From positions 264,236 through 328,235 of the forward strand of contig NZ_KV795254.1 of assembly GCF_001808955.1 (NCBI RefSeq): a DNA stretch of 64,000 bases, read 5' to 3'. Both the position numbers and the translations under genes were made by a program. The stretch is from Rothia sp. HMSC078H08 (GTDB lineage Bacteria; Actinomycetota; Actinomycetes; Actinomycetales; Micrococcaceae). Below the pieces are notes generated by a model. That model worked only from the letters and a program-made list of their open reading frames with translations. It did no database searches and was not told the origin of the DNA. Below, one piece after another: positions 48,061 to 56,778 of this stretch (position 1 is its first letter; every line of letters begins with the position of its first letter).

Positions 48061-49773
48061 ATGAATTCTAAGAACACCCCCGTATCTGATACCGAAAAGC
48101 TGCCCAGCGATGAGCAGCTGCGCCGCACCGTAGACCGCGTTCTGGGGCGCTCCCAGGCGGCCGCCTCCGTCACTACTTATGACGCCGCCGGTACTGGGCA
48201 CCACAGCGACAACTCTTCCAGCACTCACGGCAACAATAGCCGCCGTGTGCTGGATACTCGCGCGCGTGAAATTTCTGACGTTCAGCGTGAGCACTCCGAA
48301 TATGACGGTGATCAGGAAGATCTCGCTGAGCGCCGCGCCCTGCGCCGTATCGCGAACCTCTCAACCGAACTTGAAGACGTCACCGAGGTCGAGTACCGCC
48401 AGCTGCGCTTGGAGCGCGTGGTGCTGGCTGGTCTGTGGACTGAAGGCACCGTAGAGGACGCAGAGAACTCCCTGCGTGAGCTCGCGGCACTGGCTGAAAC
48501 CGCAGGTTCCGAGGTTCTGGACGGCCTGGTTCAGCGCCGCCTCAAGCCGGACCCCGGCACCTTCCTCGGCTCCGGTAAGGCGCTGGAACTCAAGGACATT
48601 GTGGAGGCGACCGGCGCCGACACCGTCATCGTCGACTCCGAATTGGCTCCCTCGCAGCGTCGTGCCCTCGAAGACATCGTGAAGGTCAAGGTCATTGACC
48701 GCACCGCCCTGATTCTCGACATTTTCGCTCAGCACGCTAAATCCCGCGAGGGTAAGGCGCAGGTTGAGCTGGCTCAGCTGGAGTACATGCTGCCGCGTCT
48801 GCGTGGTTGGGGTGCGTCCCTGTCCCGTCAGGCGGGTGGCCGTGCCGCAGCCGGTGAGGGTATCGGTTCGCGTGGTCCCGGTGAAACCAAGATTGAGATG
48901 GACCGCCGCCGCCTGCGCGCTCGCATGGCGAAGCTTAAGCGTGAGATCGCTGCGATGGCGCCGGCGCGTGAGACGAAGCGTCTGAACCGTCGCCGTAACC
49001 GCGTGCCTTCGGTGGCTATCGCCGGGTACACGAACGCGGGTAAGTCCTCCCTGCTGAACCGTCTGACCGACGCCGGCGTGCTCGTGGAGAACGCCCTGTT
49101 TGCGACCCTGGACCCGACCGTCCGTAAGGCGCAGACCCCGGACGGTATCGGCTACACCCTTTCTGACACGGTGGGGTTCGTGCGTTCGCTGCCGACCCAG
49201 CTGGTCGAGGCGTTCCGCTCCACCCTGGAAGAGGTCGCTGACGCTGACGTCATCCTGCACGTGGTGGATGCTTCGCACCCGGACCCGGAGGGTCAGATTC
49301 GTGCTGTCCGCGAGGTCATCGCGGAGGTTGACGCCCGCCATATCCCCGAGATCATTGTGCTGAATAAGGCGGATGCCGCCGACCCGTTCGTGCTGGAGCG
49401 TATGCGCCAGCGCGAGCCGGAGCACGTGATTGTTTCGGCGCGCACCGGTGAGGGTATTGAGGAGCTGAAGCAGAAGATTGCGGACACCATTCCGCGCCCC
49501 TCCATTGAGGTGAAGCTGCTGATTCCGTACTCGCACGGTGAGATTATTTCGCGCCTGCACGAGTGGGACGCCGAAATTAAGAGCACCGATTTCGTATCGG
49601 ACGGCACCTTCGTGGTGGCTCTGGTGCGTGAGGATGTCGCCTCCGAACTGTCCGAGTATGTGCTGGAGGGCGACCTGCTGGAGGTTCTGGAAGAGGAACT
49701 TGCGGAGGCACGCGCCCTCACCGAGGTGACCGCATCTGAACCCGAGCAGCCCTCTACCTCTGAGGCTCGCTAG
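48061..49773 (+). CDS. hflX: GTPase HflX
   Basis: Ribosome-splitting/rescue GTPase. 570 aa, with a longer N-terminus (about 110 residues) than E. coli. Glycine-rich linker GRGPGETKIE-type segment (SRGPGETKIEMDRRRL near 278), G1 GYTNAGKSS near 322, G3 DTVGF near 366, G4 NKAD near 436. Two TAGAAT boxes lie at 48046-48051 and 48052-48057 and no ribosome site is visible before the ATG, so it may be leaderless. Six bases separate it from dinG. Confidence 0.95.
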   Translation: MNSKNTPVSDTEKLPSDEQLRRTVDRVLGRSQAAASVTTYDAAGTGHHSDNSSSTHGNNSRRVLDTRAREISDVQREHSEYDGDQEDLAERRALRRIANLSTELEDVTEVEYRQLRLERVVLAGLWTEGTVEDAENSLRELAALAETAGSEVLDGLVQRRLKPDPGTFLGSGKALELKDIVEATGADTVIVDSELAPSQRRALEDIVKVKVIDRTALILDIFAQHAKSREGKAQVELAQLEYMLPRLRGWGASLSRQAGGRAAAGEGIGSRGPGETKIEMDRRRLRARMAKLKREIAAMAPARETKRLNRRRNRVPSVAIAGYTNAGKSSLLNRLTDAGVLVENALFATLDPTVRKAQTPDGIGYTLSDTVGFVRSLPTQLVEAFRSTLEEVADADVILHVVDASHPDPEGQIRAVREVIAEVDARHIPEIIVLNKADAADPFVLERMRQREPEHVIVSARTGEGIEELKQKIADTIPRPSIEVKLLIPYSHGEIISRLHEWDAEIKSTDFVSDGTFVVALVREDVASELSEYVLEGDLLEVLEEELAEARALTEVTASEPEQPSTSEAR

Positions 49774-49779
49774 GAGCGT

Positions 49780-51852
49780 ATGAGCGTGACCGAGAGCATC
49801 AACGCGCCCAAAAACACCCCGGGAACTGTACCCGGACCGGCAACCGACGGCACCCGATTCACCGGGCAGGAGCTTGAGACCCTGCCCGGTGCGAAGGATG
49901 CCCTGACCCTGCTGGACGAGGCGGTTGCCGCCACCGGCGGTCAGAACCGTGCCGGTCAGCGCATCATGGCGGCGCATGTGGCGCAGGCTCTTGAACTGCA
50001 GCGTCACCTGTTGGTCCAGGCGGGTACCGGTACCGGTAAGTCCCTGGGCTACCTGGTTCCTGCCCTGGCGCGGGTGGGGGAGTCGGACCAGCCGATTGTG
50101 GTTGCGACGGCGACTCTTGCCCTGCAGGCGCAGATCGTGAACCGCGATATTCCGCGTCTTCTACAAGCGCTGGAGCCGCGCCCGGAGTCGCAGGCGCAGG
50201 TGGCTCTGCTCAAGGGCCGCAATAACTACCTCTGCCTGCACAAGCTGGAGGGCGGCTACCCGGAAGACGAGCCGGATGCTCTCTTCGACATGCCTTCTTC
50301 GACCTCGCGCGTGGGTGAGGAAGTGGTGCGCCTGCGCGAGTGGGCTGACCGCACGGAGACCGGAGACCGTGACGAGCTGAAGCCCGGCGTCTCTGACCGC
50401 GCCTGGGCTCAGGTATCGGTCAGCGCCGCCGAGTGTTTGGGTCGCCGTTGCCCGCTGGTGGAAGAGTGCTTTAGCGAGATGGCGCGTAGCCGTGCCGCTG
50501 AGGCTGACATTGTCATCACGAACCACGCCCTGCTGGCGATTAATGCTTTTGAAGGCATGAAGGTTCTGCCCGAACATGAGACGGTCATTATTGATGAGGC
50601 TCATGAGCTGGTGGACCGCGTGACCGGTGCCGTGTCTGGTTCTTTGACGGTTGCGATGGTTCGCCGTGCGGCACGTAGCGTGAAGAAGCATTCGAAGGCT
50701 GATTCCGGCGCACTGGAAATGGCAGCCGGCACCCTGGAGACCGCGTTCGAGGGTCTTGCCGAGGGCCTGCTGAAAGGCCTGGACGGTCGCCTTTTGACCG
50801 CTATTTCTGCGGTCAACGATGCCGCCCGCACCGCCCTGTCCGATACCAAACCGGACGGTCAGGACGTTGACGCCGGCCTGCAGATGGCGCGCTCGCGTGT
50901 CTCTGAGGTGCACGATATGAGCAGCCGCATTCTGGAGGCTTCGGGCGAGCAGGACGTTCTGTGGATTTCTCGTCAGGGCGGTTGGGAGAACGGCCGCTAC
51001 GTGGCTGCTTCCGATACCGACCCGGCGACCCTGAATATCGCTCCGTTGAGCGTTGGCCTGCAGTTGCGTGACGGCCTGTTCGCTGACCGCACCGTGATTT
51101 TGACGAGTGCGACCCTGACGGTGGGTGACTCTTTTGATGTTGCAGCCGCTGCCCTGGGACTGCAAGGGGAGGGTGCGCCGCGCTGGACGAGTATCGATGT
51201 GGGTTCACCTTTCGACTACCGCAAGCAGGGCATCATGTACGTTGCCGGAGATTTGAAGCCTCCGGGATTTGGTGTGCACGAGGGTCAGCTGGAGCGTCTG
51301 CGTGAGCTGTGCGAGGCGTCGGAGGGCGGCGCCCTGGGCCTGTTCTCCTCGAAGCGTGCCGCTGAGCGTGCCGCCGAGTACATGCGTGAGCATAGCGACC
51401 TGAACATTCTTCTGCAGGGTGAGTCTTCGCTCAAGGCTCTGGTGGAGGAGTTCAGCGAGGACGTTGACTCATGCCTGTTCGGAACGATGAGCCTATGGCA
51501 GGGCGTGGATGTTCCGGGTGACTCTTGCCGCCTGGTGGTGATGGACCGCATTCCGTTCCCCCGCCCGGACGACCCGATTGCGCAGGCTCGTACGGAGGCG
51601 GTGAACCGTCACCGCGGTAACGGCTTTATGGCGGTTTCTGCTCACCATGCGGCGATTCGTATGGCGCAGGGCGCGGGCCGCCTGATTCGTTCGGTGTCTG
51701 ACCGCGGCGTGGTGGCTGTACTGGATTCTCGTGTGGCGACTAAACGTTACGGCGGTTTCTTGATGAAGGCGATGCCGCCGATGTGGTCGACGCAGAATAA
51801 GGCAGCCGTGATTGGTGCGCTGGCTCGTCTTTCGGCGAGTATTGAGCGTTAG
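49780..51852 (+). CDS. dinG: ATP-dependent DNA helicase DinG (XPD-like)
   Basis: Superfamily 2 5'-3' helicase that resolves R-loops and other structures. 690 aa. Walker A QAGTGTGKSLGYLVPAL near residue 84, four Cys for an Fe-S cluster (NYLCLHKLEGG, then AAECLGRRCPLVEECF), DEAH box DEAHEL near 271, and the C-terminal motif QGVDVPGDSCRLVVMDRIPF near 572. ATG behind AGGAG. Likely co-transcribed with hflX; in some bacteria dinG is SOS-induced, and lexA lies next to it, but no LexA box is seen here. Confidence 0.93.
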   Translation: MSVTESINAPKNTPGTVPGPATDGTRFTGQELETLPGAKDALTLLDEAVAATGGQNRAGQRIMAAHVAQALELQRHLLVQAGTGTGKSLGYLVPALARVGESDQPIVVATATLALQAQIVNRDIPRLLQALEPRPESQAQVALLKGRNNYLCLHKLEGGYPEDEPDALFDMPSSTSRVGEEVVRLREWADRTETGDRDELKPGVSDRAWAQVSVSAAECLGRRCPLVEECFSEMARSRAAEADIVITNHALLAINAFEGMKVLPEHETVIIDEAHELVDRVTGAVSGSLTVAMVRRAARSVKKHSKADSGALEMAAGTLETAFEGLAEGLLKGLDGRLLTAISAVNDAARTALSDTKPDGQDVDAGLQMARSRVSEVHDMSSRILEASGEQDVLWISRQGGWENGRYVAASDTDPATLNIAPLSVGLQLRDGLFADRTVILTSATLTVGDSFDVAAAALGLQGEGAPRWTSIDVGSPFDYRKQGIMYVAGDLKPPGFGVHEGQLERLRELCEASEGGALGLFSSKRAAERAAEYMREHSDLNILLQGESSLKALVEEFSEDVDSCLFGTMSLWQGVDVPGDSCRLVVMDRIPFPRPDDPIAQARTEAVNRHRGNGFMAVSAHHAAIRMAQGAGRLIRSVSDRGVVAVLDSRVATKRYGGFLMKAMPPMWSTQNKAAVIGALARLSASIER

Positions 51853-51914
51853 CTCGGGCGAGATCCATTCCTTGCCGCGCCGCCGCCCCGTTTTGGGCAT
51901 ATAAATTTAGACAT

Positions 51915-51970
51915 ATAGAAATCACCCCGGTGATACGTGAACGTTTACGTATCACCGGGGTGATTTCTAT
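51915..51970. terminator. 24-bp perfect stem between convergent dinG and lexA
   Basis: Arms 51915-51938 and 51947-51970 match over 24 bp with an 8-nt loop; no long T-run, but the stem works for both strands. Confidence 0.85.
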
Positions 51971-51992
51971 AGAGAGCTAAAAGCCTCGTAGC

Positions 51993-52105
51993 TATGTCTT
52001 TTAGAGGCTGTGTTGTTTAAAACAGCTTCTTTGAGATGCTGTGGCTGTTTAGAGCCCGCGTCTTTCAGAGACTGCATCTTCTAGAGGCTGTGGTTTTCTA
52101 GAGAC
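51993..52105. repeat. Degenerate tandem repeats at the lexA 3' end
   Basis: Read on the minus strand, about six units of roughly 16 nt (pattern GYCTCTARAARAYRCA) run from the lexA stop codon onward; one unit carries a longer insert. The lexA end itself (GTCTCTAG) is the first unit. Together with the 24-bp stem they fill the 245-base dinG-lexA spacer. Confidence 0.75.
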
Positions 52106-52772
52106 TACGCAGCACGGAGACGACCTTACCCATGACGGTTGCGCGGTCACCCATAATCGGCTCGTAGTTGGAGTTGCGCGGCATGAGCCAGGTGTGGCCG
52201 TCAACCTGACGGAACACCTTTACGGTTGCTTCATCGTCGAGCAGAGCAGCAACGATATCGCCGTTGTCTGCGGTGTGCTGCTCGCGGACAACCACCCAGT
52301 CGCCGTCGCAGATTGCGGCGTCAATCATGGAATCGCCCTTGACCTTGAGCATGAAAAGCTTGCCGTTACCGACCAGCTGGCGGGGCAGGGCAAGCACATC
52401 CTCCACGGACTGCTCGGCGGTAATGGGGCCGCCCGCTGCAATTCGTCCAACCAGGGGAACGGGTACGAGGTCCTCATCGCCGACTTCGAAGTTCGGCAGC
52501 TCGGGCAGGGAAGAGGAAGCGCTACCGTGGATGCCGACGCCGTTCTCATCCAGCACCTCAATGGCGCGGGGGAGCTTGGGGTCGCGGCGAATGTAGCCCA
52601 TGGTCTCGAGACGGCCGAGCTGGTGAGTGACCGAAGACAGGGACGCAAGACCCACCATGTCACCAATCTGGCGCATGGACGGCGGGTAACCCTTTTGTTC
52701 AATCTCGGTGCGGATCGCGTCAAGAATCTTCTGCTGGCGCGCGGTCAGCGCCGGACGGGGTGCTGTTGCCAT
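52098..52772 (-). CDS. lexA: SOS repressor LexA
   Basis: DNA-binding repressor that self-cleaves with RecA help. 224 aa from the ATG at 52772, chosen for its AAGGAAA ribosome site; an upstream in-frame ATG (52835) has none. N-terminal winged helix with [22 protein letters not shown]; cleavage site Ala113-Gly114 in RIAAGGP; catalytic Ser148 in GDSMID and Lys185 in ATVKVF. Divergent from the LysM gene. Confidence 0.97.
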   Translation of the reverse strand: MATAPRPALTARQQKILDAIRTEIEQKGYPPSMRQIGDMVGLASLSSVTHQLGRLETMGYIRRDPKLPRAIEVLDENGVGIHGSASSSLPELPNFEVGDEDLVPVPLVGRIAAGGPITAEQSVEDVLALPRQLVGNGKLFMLKVKGDSMIDAAICDGDWVVVREQHTADNGDIVAALLDDEATVKVFRQVDGHTWLMPRNSNYEPIMGDRATVMGKVVSVLRSL

Positions 52773-53103
52773 TTCTTTTCCTTCGGTCTGTGCCCCGATT
52801 TCTGTATTCCGGTCTCTGCAGTCTGTTTGAGACACAGTCCGGTCGGGGCACGGATGGGTGCTTCACACGTTTTCCGATGGTGTCCTAAAAATTTTTTGGT
52901 TCTGCTGAAATTGGTCTTATCTCGTCAGGGGGTGGAGGAATTCTATCCGTGCCGGAGCGATACGCGGGCAACGAGTATGCGCCTCCGCCCTATAAAACTC
53001 AGTCAGCAGCACCTGCATTTAGATACAGAACCAAGCTGTAACGGGTACAGAAACCTGCTGTGAGTAGGACTCATCAGGAGCGTGTGGAACGTCTCTTGAC
53101 ACC

Positions 53104-53132
53104 AGTGTAGAACACTACACCGAAAAACTCAA
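53104..53132 (-). promoter_or_regulatory. Probable lexA promoter
   Basis: On the minus strand: -35 TTGAGT (53127-53132), 17-base spacer, -10 TACACT (53104-53109). It implies a leader of about 320 bases. Confidence 0.5.
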
Positions 53133-53185
53133 ACAAATATTCTAGATTTTTTCTTCGAAACTCGAAGAAATTTTTAGTACATCTC

Positions 53186-53211
53186 TGCTAGACTTTAGAA
53201 CAAGAGTTCGT
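53186..53211 (+). promoter_or_regulatory. Extended -10 promoter overlapped by a LexA-type box
   Basis: TGC-TAGACT at 53186-53194, followed by TAGAAC-AAGA-GTTCGT (53196-53211), close to the actinobacterial LexA consensus TCGAAC-N4-GTTCGA (2 mismatches in the outer bases). The box covers the expected transcription start, ideal for repression. Confidence 0.65.
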
Positions 53212-53340
53212 ATATACTCTTGAATCTCTCCTGAAATTCAGGATTTACGGGTGAATGTTCGAAAAATATTCGAAGATTCGACCCGGAGTCTTCCAGGAGG
53301 GGCGAGTGAAGGAGTGTTCGAATGTATTCGAATCCTCTGC

Positions 53341-53397
53341 CTCTCTCTTCGCACGATCTACCCCGGATGCTCTAGGGAGCATCCGGCGAAGAGAGAG
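53341..53397 (+). promoter_or_regulatory. Long bulged hairpin in the LysM gene leader
   Basis: Outer 12-bp perfect stem (53341-53352 with 53386-53397) and inner 10-bp perfect stem CCGGATGCTC (53363-53372) with GAGCATCCGG (53377-53386), separated by a one-sided 10-nt bulge. No T-run. About 205 bases before the LysM start codon. Confidence 0.6.
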
Positions 53398-53601
53398 CGC
53401 AGGGGATGGGGTGTTGGGGCGACCCAGCGCAACCCGGTGCATCCGGCGCTCTGACCTAACTAGAGAATAGCTACCCAATAGTTATCGCCTAACAATCACC
53501 ACTCCATAGTTATCACTCAACTAGGACCTCCGAGCGGGTATCGCTCGGCATTGCTAGACCCGCGAGGTAACCCCGGGGCGAGCTAAGAGAAAGGAACCAC
53601 A

Positions 53602-54258
53602 ATGACTACTGCAACACCTCTTGCTTCTCGTGACACTTCTGCACACCTTCCGGCAGGTTTGGTGGTACTTCACCCCGCCCGCACTGCGTCCGCCAGCACC
53701 GTGCAGGGGCGTTCTCGTGTGCCTGCGTCTTCGCAGTCTGTTCGCTCTTCTCGTGCGGCTCATGCGCCTCGCCCCGCTCAGGTGGGTCAGCCTACTCGTG
53801 TTCCCGCCGCTTCTGCCCCTGCTGGCTCTATTCAGGCACCGGTTCGCTCTGTAGCTTCTGGCGCGCAGACTGCTTCTGATGCGCAGACCCCTAGCGTGAA
53901 GAGTGTTCTTCTGGCTAAGGGCGGCGAGTTTCTGCGCGCGGTTCCCGCTTCTATTCGTCGTCTTGGTACTGTGCGCGGTTTCCTGAAGGGGCTGCCTCTG
54001 CTGACTTTGGCGGCGCTGATTGTGCTCGGTGCTATTAGCTTCTTTGGCCCGGCGGCTTCTGCTTCTGTGGAGAACGCTTCGGTGACTCGAACCGTCGTTG
54101 TGGTCAAGCATGGCGAGACCCTGTGGGATATTGCTCAGGCGGTGGATCCGCAGGGTGACACCCGTGATACTGTGGTTCGTATTATGGAGTTGAACTCGTT
54201 GACCAGCACCTCTGTTGATGCCGGTCAGCGTCTGGAAATTCCTCAGACTCAGCGCTAA
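53602..54258 (+). CDS. LysM protein divergent from lexA (SOS cell-division inhibitor candidate)
   Basis: 218 aa: Ala/Ser/Arg-rich cytoplasmic N-terminus (about 1-128), one membrane segment LPLLTLAALIVLGAISFF (about 132-149), and an extracytoplasmic LysM domain (about 168-216) with VVKHGETLWDIAQAV and the C-terminal LEIPQTQR. B. subtilis YneA, C. glutamicum DivS and M. tuberculosis Rv2719c (ChiZ) are SOS-induced division inhibitors encoded next to lexA; place and layout match, but no hydrolase domain is visible. ATG behind AAAGGA. Confidence 0.8.
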   Translation: MTTATPLASRDTSAHLPAGLVVLHPARTASASTVQGRSRVPASSQSVRSSRAAHAPRPAQVGQPTRVPAASAPAGSIQAPVRSVASGAQTASDAQTPSVKSVLLAKGGEFLRAVPASIRRLGTVRGFLKGLPLLTLAALIVLGAISFFGPAASASVENASVTRTVVVVKHGETLWDIAQAVDPQGDTRDTVVRIMELNSLTSTSVDAGQRLEIPQTQR

Positions 54259-54376
54259 GCATGGACACGTACGTGGTTGGCTTCTGCATGAGGTTGATGT
54301 CTTGACTCCGAACCCGCTATCTCTCAAGCTGAGCGCTTGAGTCGAATTCTTGAGCCTATGAAATAGGAGCGCACCG

Positions 54377-55144
54377 ATGCCTGTTCCCGCTGAACCCACA
54401 CCCGCTGCAACCACACCCGTCGAAACTGAATCTGTACAGACCACTCAGCCCGCTCGTCCCGTGGTTGCCGTTTTGGGGGATCCCGGAACTCGTGGTCCTC
54501 TGGTGAAGCTTCTTCAGGATGCGGGGGCGGACGTTATCGTGACCGCTGTGCCCGACCAGTTGCGTGAAGCTGACGGCATGGTGGTGACCGGCGGTGTGAG
54601 CTCTCTCGAGGCGTACGAAGACCTGAAAGCTAAGGACGCTGAGCGCGTGATTGGTCGCCGTGTTGCTGGCGGTCGTCCGGTGCTGGTTGCCGGTGCGGCG
54701 TTGAGCTGCCTCTTCGACTCGGTGACGGTGGAGCATCCGCAGATGGGGCAGGTTCAGGTGCAGTGCATGGGGGAGTGGCCCGGTGAGAGCGTGGAGCTTT
54801 CTGCCCGAGACCTGGCGCCCGGTGCTTCTGCCCTGCGTTCTTCCTCCGATAGTACGTTGCTCAAGGATCTTGAGGGTGAGGCTCACTTCAAATCTGAGCA
54901 CGGCGTTTTTGAGTGGGCTTTTGATCAGAGCATTGAATATATTGCCCCTCCGGCGGTGACTTGGACTGTCACCGAGCCCGCCTATATCGCGGCGGTTGAG
55001 AACGGTCCACTGACGGCGGTGCAGTTCTGCCCGGTAGGTTCTGGCGAGCTGGGGGCGGAGTTTATGCGCCGCTGGGTTGCGTCCCTGGCGGCGACCGGTC
55101 GCCTGTCTCCTGGCGACTCCGCTACTGCTGCGGGAGGTAACTAA
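54377..55144 (+). CDS. HisH-like glutaminase homologue lacking its catalytic triad
   Basis: 255 aa, alignable by eye to HisH (glutaminase subunit of imidazole glycerol phosphate synthase): GRRVAGGRPVL, MGEWPG, VTWTVTEPAYIAAVENGPLTAVQF. In HisH, PVL is followed by GICxG with the nucleophile Cys; here it reads VAGAAL, so Gly106 replaces Cys. The C-terminal HPE triad part is CPV (Cys218, Val220). Ammonia production is therefore very unlikely. The ORF is intact, has AGGAG 8 bases before the ATG, and overlaps priA (taATG). hisB and hisF, expected nearby in relatives, are absent from the window. Confidence 0.8.
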   Translation: MPVPAEPTPAATTPVETESVQTTQPARPVVAVLGDPGTRGPLVKLLQDAGADVIVTAVPDQLREADGMVVTGGVSSLEAYEDLKAKDAERVIGRRVAGGRPVLVAGAALSCLFDSVTVEHPQMGQVQVQCMGEWPGESVELSARDLAPGASALRSSSDSTLLKDLEGEAHFKSEHGVFEWAFDQSIEYIAPPAVTWTVTEPAYIAAVENGPLTAVQFCPVGSGELGAEFMRRWVASLAATGRLSPGDSATAAGGN

Positions 55145-55929
55145 TGTCTGTGCCCGTTCTTGAACTTCTGCCCGCCGTTGATATTTCTGAAGGCTACGCG
55201 GTGCGCCCGGTGGGCGGCACCCTGTCCGGTGGTGAGCAACGCCTCGACCCTGTTGAGGCGGCTCTGACCTGGGTGAAGGCGGGTGCCCGCTGGATTCACC
55301 TGGTTGACCTTGACCTGGCGTTTGGTCGCGGCACGAATACCGAGGTTCTGGCTGAGGTGGTTGCCGCAGTCCGTGCCGAGAACACCCGAACCGGCTCCGC
55401 TCCGGTTCGTGTTCAGGTCAGTGGCGGTGTGCGTAATGCTGAGAGTCTGGAGCGCGCCCTGAGCCTGAATCCGGACCGCGTGAACGTGACTAGTGCGGCT
55501 CTGGCGGATTCTTCCTGGCTTGAAGGTGTTCTGGCTCATTATGCCGATTCTGATCTTCTGGCTCTTGGCCTCGATGCCCGTTATAACCCCGAGCGGGGCT
55601 GGGTGACGGTGGCTCGCGGTACCGATTGGTCGGGGCCTGATTTGGCGGAGGCGCTGGCGTGGCTGGAGAGCGCGGGTGTGCGCCGCTATATCGTCACGGA
55701 TGTGAGTAAGGACGGTTCTCTGGCGGGCCCGGGTGCGGAGCTGCTGGATGAGGTGCTGGCTCAGACTGCCTGTCGGGTGGTGGCGTCCGGTGGTGTGGCG
55801 TCGCTGGCTGATCTTGTGAAGCTGCGTTCTATGGTGCCTTATGGTTTGGAGGGCGTGGTGCTTGGCAAGGCGCTGTATGTGGGTAACTTTAGTTTTGAAC
55901 AGGCTCTTGAGGTCGCTGGCTCCCGCTAA
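55144..55929 (+). CDS. priA: PriA/HisA family phosphoribosyl isomerase
   Basis: (beta/alpha)8 isomerase. In actinobacteria PriA serves both histidine (HisA) and tryptophan (TrpF) synthesis. 261 aa. Catalytic Asp in LLPAVDISEGYAVR near residue 11 and the second Asp in VTDVSKDGSLAGPG near residue 185; IHLVDLDLAFGRG and VVASGGVASLADL are typical. Because the neighbouring HisH is catalytically dead, this enzyme may be kept mainly for tryptophan, as described for PriA variants in his-deficient Actinobacteria (inference). Confidence 0.9.
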   Translation: MSVPVLELLPAVDISEGYAVRPVGGTLSGGEQRLDPVEAALTWVKAGARWIHLVDLDLAFGRGTNTEVLAEVVAAVRAENTRTGSAPVRVQVSGGVRNAESLERALSLNPDRVNVTSAALADSSWLEGVLAHYADSDLLALGLDARYNPERGWVTVARGTDWSGPDLAEALAWLESAGVRRYIVTDVSKDGSLAGPGAELLDEVLAQTACRVVASGGVASLADLVKLRSMVPYGLEGVVLGKALYVGNFSFEQALEVAGSR

Positions 55930-55986
55930 AGCTACCGCTCTGCTTTAGCCCGCGTAGATTTCTTATCCGCATAGGTTTTATATATG

Positions 55987-56029
55987 ACGAAGCCCCGTCT
56001 TCCTCAATACGAGGGATGCGGGGCTTCGT
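55987..56029. terminator. Terminator between convergent priA and DUF1844
   Basis: ACGAAGCCCCG (55987-55997) pairs with CGGGGCTTCGT (56019-56029), with a CCTC/GAGG inner stem. No T-run. Confidence 0.65.
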
Positions 56030-56056
56030 GATGGCATACACCAGATAGTAGGCCTG

Positions 56057-56108
56057 CTGGTTTAGCGCACGTCCTGGCTTAGTACACCAGTTGGTTTAGT
56101 ACACCGGG
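56057..56108. repeat. Three 17-18-nt repeats at the DUF1844 3' end
   Basis: Units starting at 56057, 56074 and 56092 share CTGGTTTAGTACACC-like sequence; the last contains the minus-strand stop codon at 56096-56098. Confidence 0.75.
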
Positions 56109-56518
56109 CCGGTGAGCTTTTCACCGGGGCCCTTGCCGGGTTCGTCCGGGAAGGGAGATGCTTCGCGGAATGCGAGCTGCAGGGTGCGCAGGCCGTCGCG
56201 CAGGGGTGCTGCGTGCTGGGAGCCGATTTCGGGCGCTGCGGCGGTGACGAGGCCTGCCAGTGCGGTGATAAGCTTGCGTGCTTCGTCGAGGTCCTTGAGG
56301 TCGTCGGCGTTTTCGTCTGCTGCCAGGCCGCACTTGACGGCTGCGGCGCTCATCATGTGGATGGCTGCGGAGCTGATGATTTCGATGGCGGGTACGTCTG
56401 CGATGTCGCGCAGCTGTTCGTTGACGGCTTCGACCTGCTCTTCGGTGAGTTCGGTGTGGCCGTGTACGGGGGTTTCTTCTTCCGCGGTGAAGCGGAAGTT
56501 CGTGTTTTCAGTGCTCAT
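56096..56518 (-). CDS. DUF1844 protein
   Basis: Small conserved actinobacterial/deltaproteobacterial-type protein of unknown function, commonly encoded before infC. 140 aa. The core (about 45-115) has IISSAAIHMMSAAAVKCGLA and LDEARKLITALAGLVTAAAPEIG, predicted mostly helical. Minus strand, so not part of the infC operon here. Confidence 0.85.
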   Translation of the reverse strand: MSTENTNFRFTAEEETPVHGHTELTEEQVEAVNEQLRDIADVPAIEIISSAAIHMMSAAAVKCGLAADENADDLKDLDEARKLITALAGLVTAAAPEIGSQHAAPLRDGLRTLQLAFREASPFPDEPGKGPGEKLTGPVY

Positions 56519-56633
56519 AGTCTTAGAATCTCATATTTCGTTTGTTTCGGTAAATGCGTCCTTAAGAGTGGGTGCTTCTGTGGACTTTCTGGGGGAGTCC
56601 CCGCAATTTTTATGGTGTTTTGCGTCTAATTCC

Positions 56634-56663
56634 TTGCGTCTGTCGGGGATTCTGCGGTATGGT
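56634..56663 (+). promoter_or_regulatory. Probable infC operon promoter
   Basis: -35 TTGCGT (56634-56639), 18-base spacer, -10 TATGGT (56658-56663). Gives a leader of about 200 bases before the infC AUU. Confidence 0.5.
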
Positions 56664-56778
56664 TGTAGGCAGTTTGCAAGTGGAGCATGTCTCCCACCCG
56701 GTTGACCGCCGTAGACGTTTGTTTGCGAGTTTTGAGGTGAACGGGTTCGTCCGCCGCTTTCGGCGTACGCTGGTTTGT

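Larger units (their letters stand above)
52773..53601. other. Long lexA/LysM divergent regulatory region
   Basis: 829 bases without a convincing gene. It holds a minus-strand lexA promoter, a palindrome GTGTAG-AACA-CTACAC (53105-53120), a palindrome TTTCTTCGA-aac-TCGAAGAAA (53150-53170), a plus-strand promoter with a LexA box (53186-53211), two TTCGAA pairs (53258/53269 and 53317/53327), and a long hairpin (53341-53397). The first 250 bases after the lexA start codon and the last 150 before the LysM gene show nothing specific. Confidence 0.7.

Noticed and set aside
53255-53470. 71-codon ORF in the lexA/LysM region
   Set aside because: Overlaps perfect hairpin arms and TTCGAA palindromes; no ribosome site; translation has no coding character.
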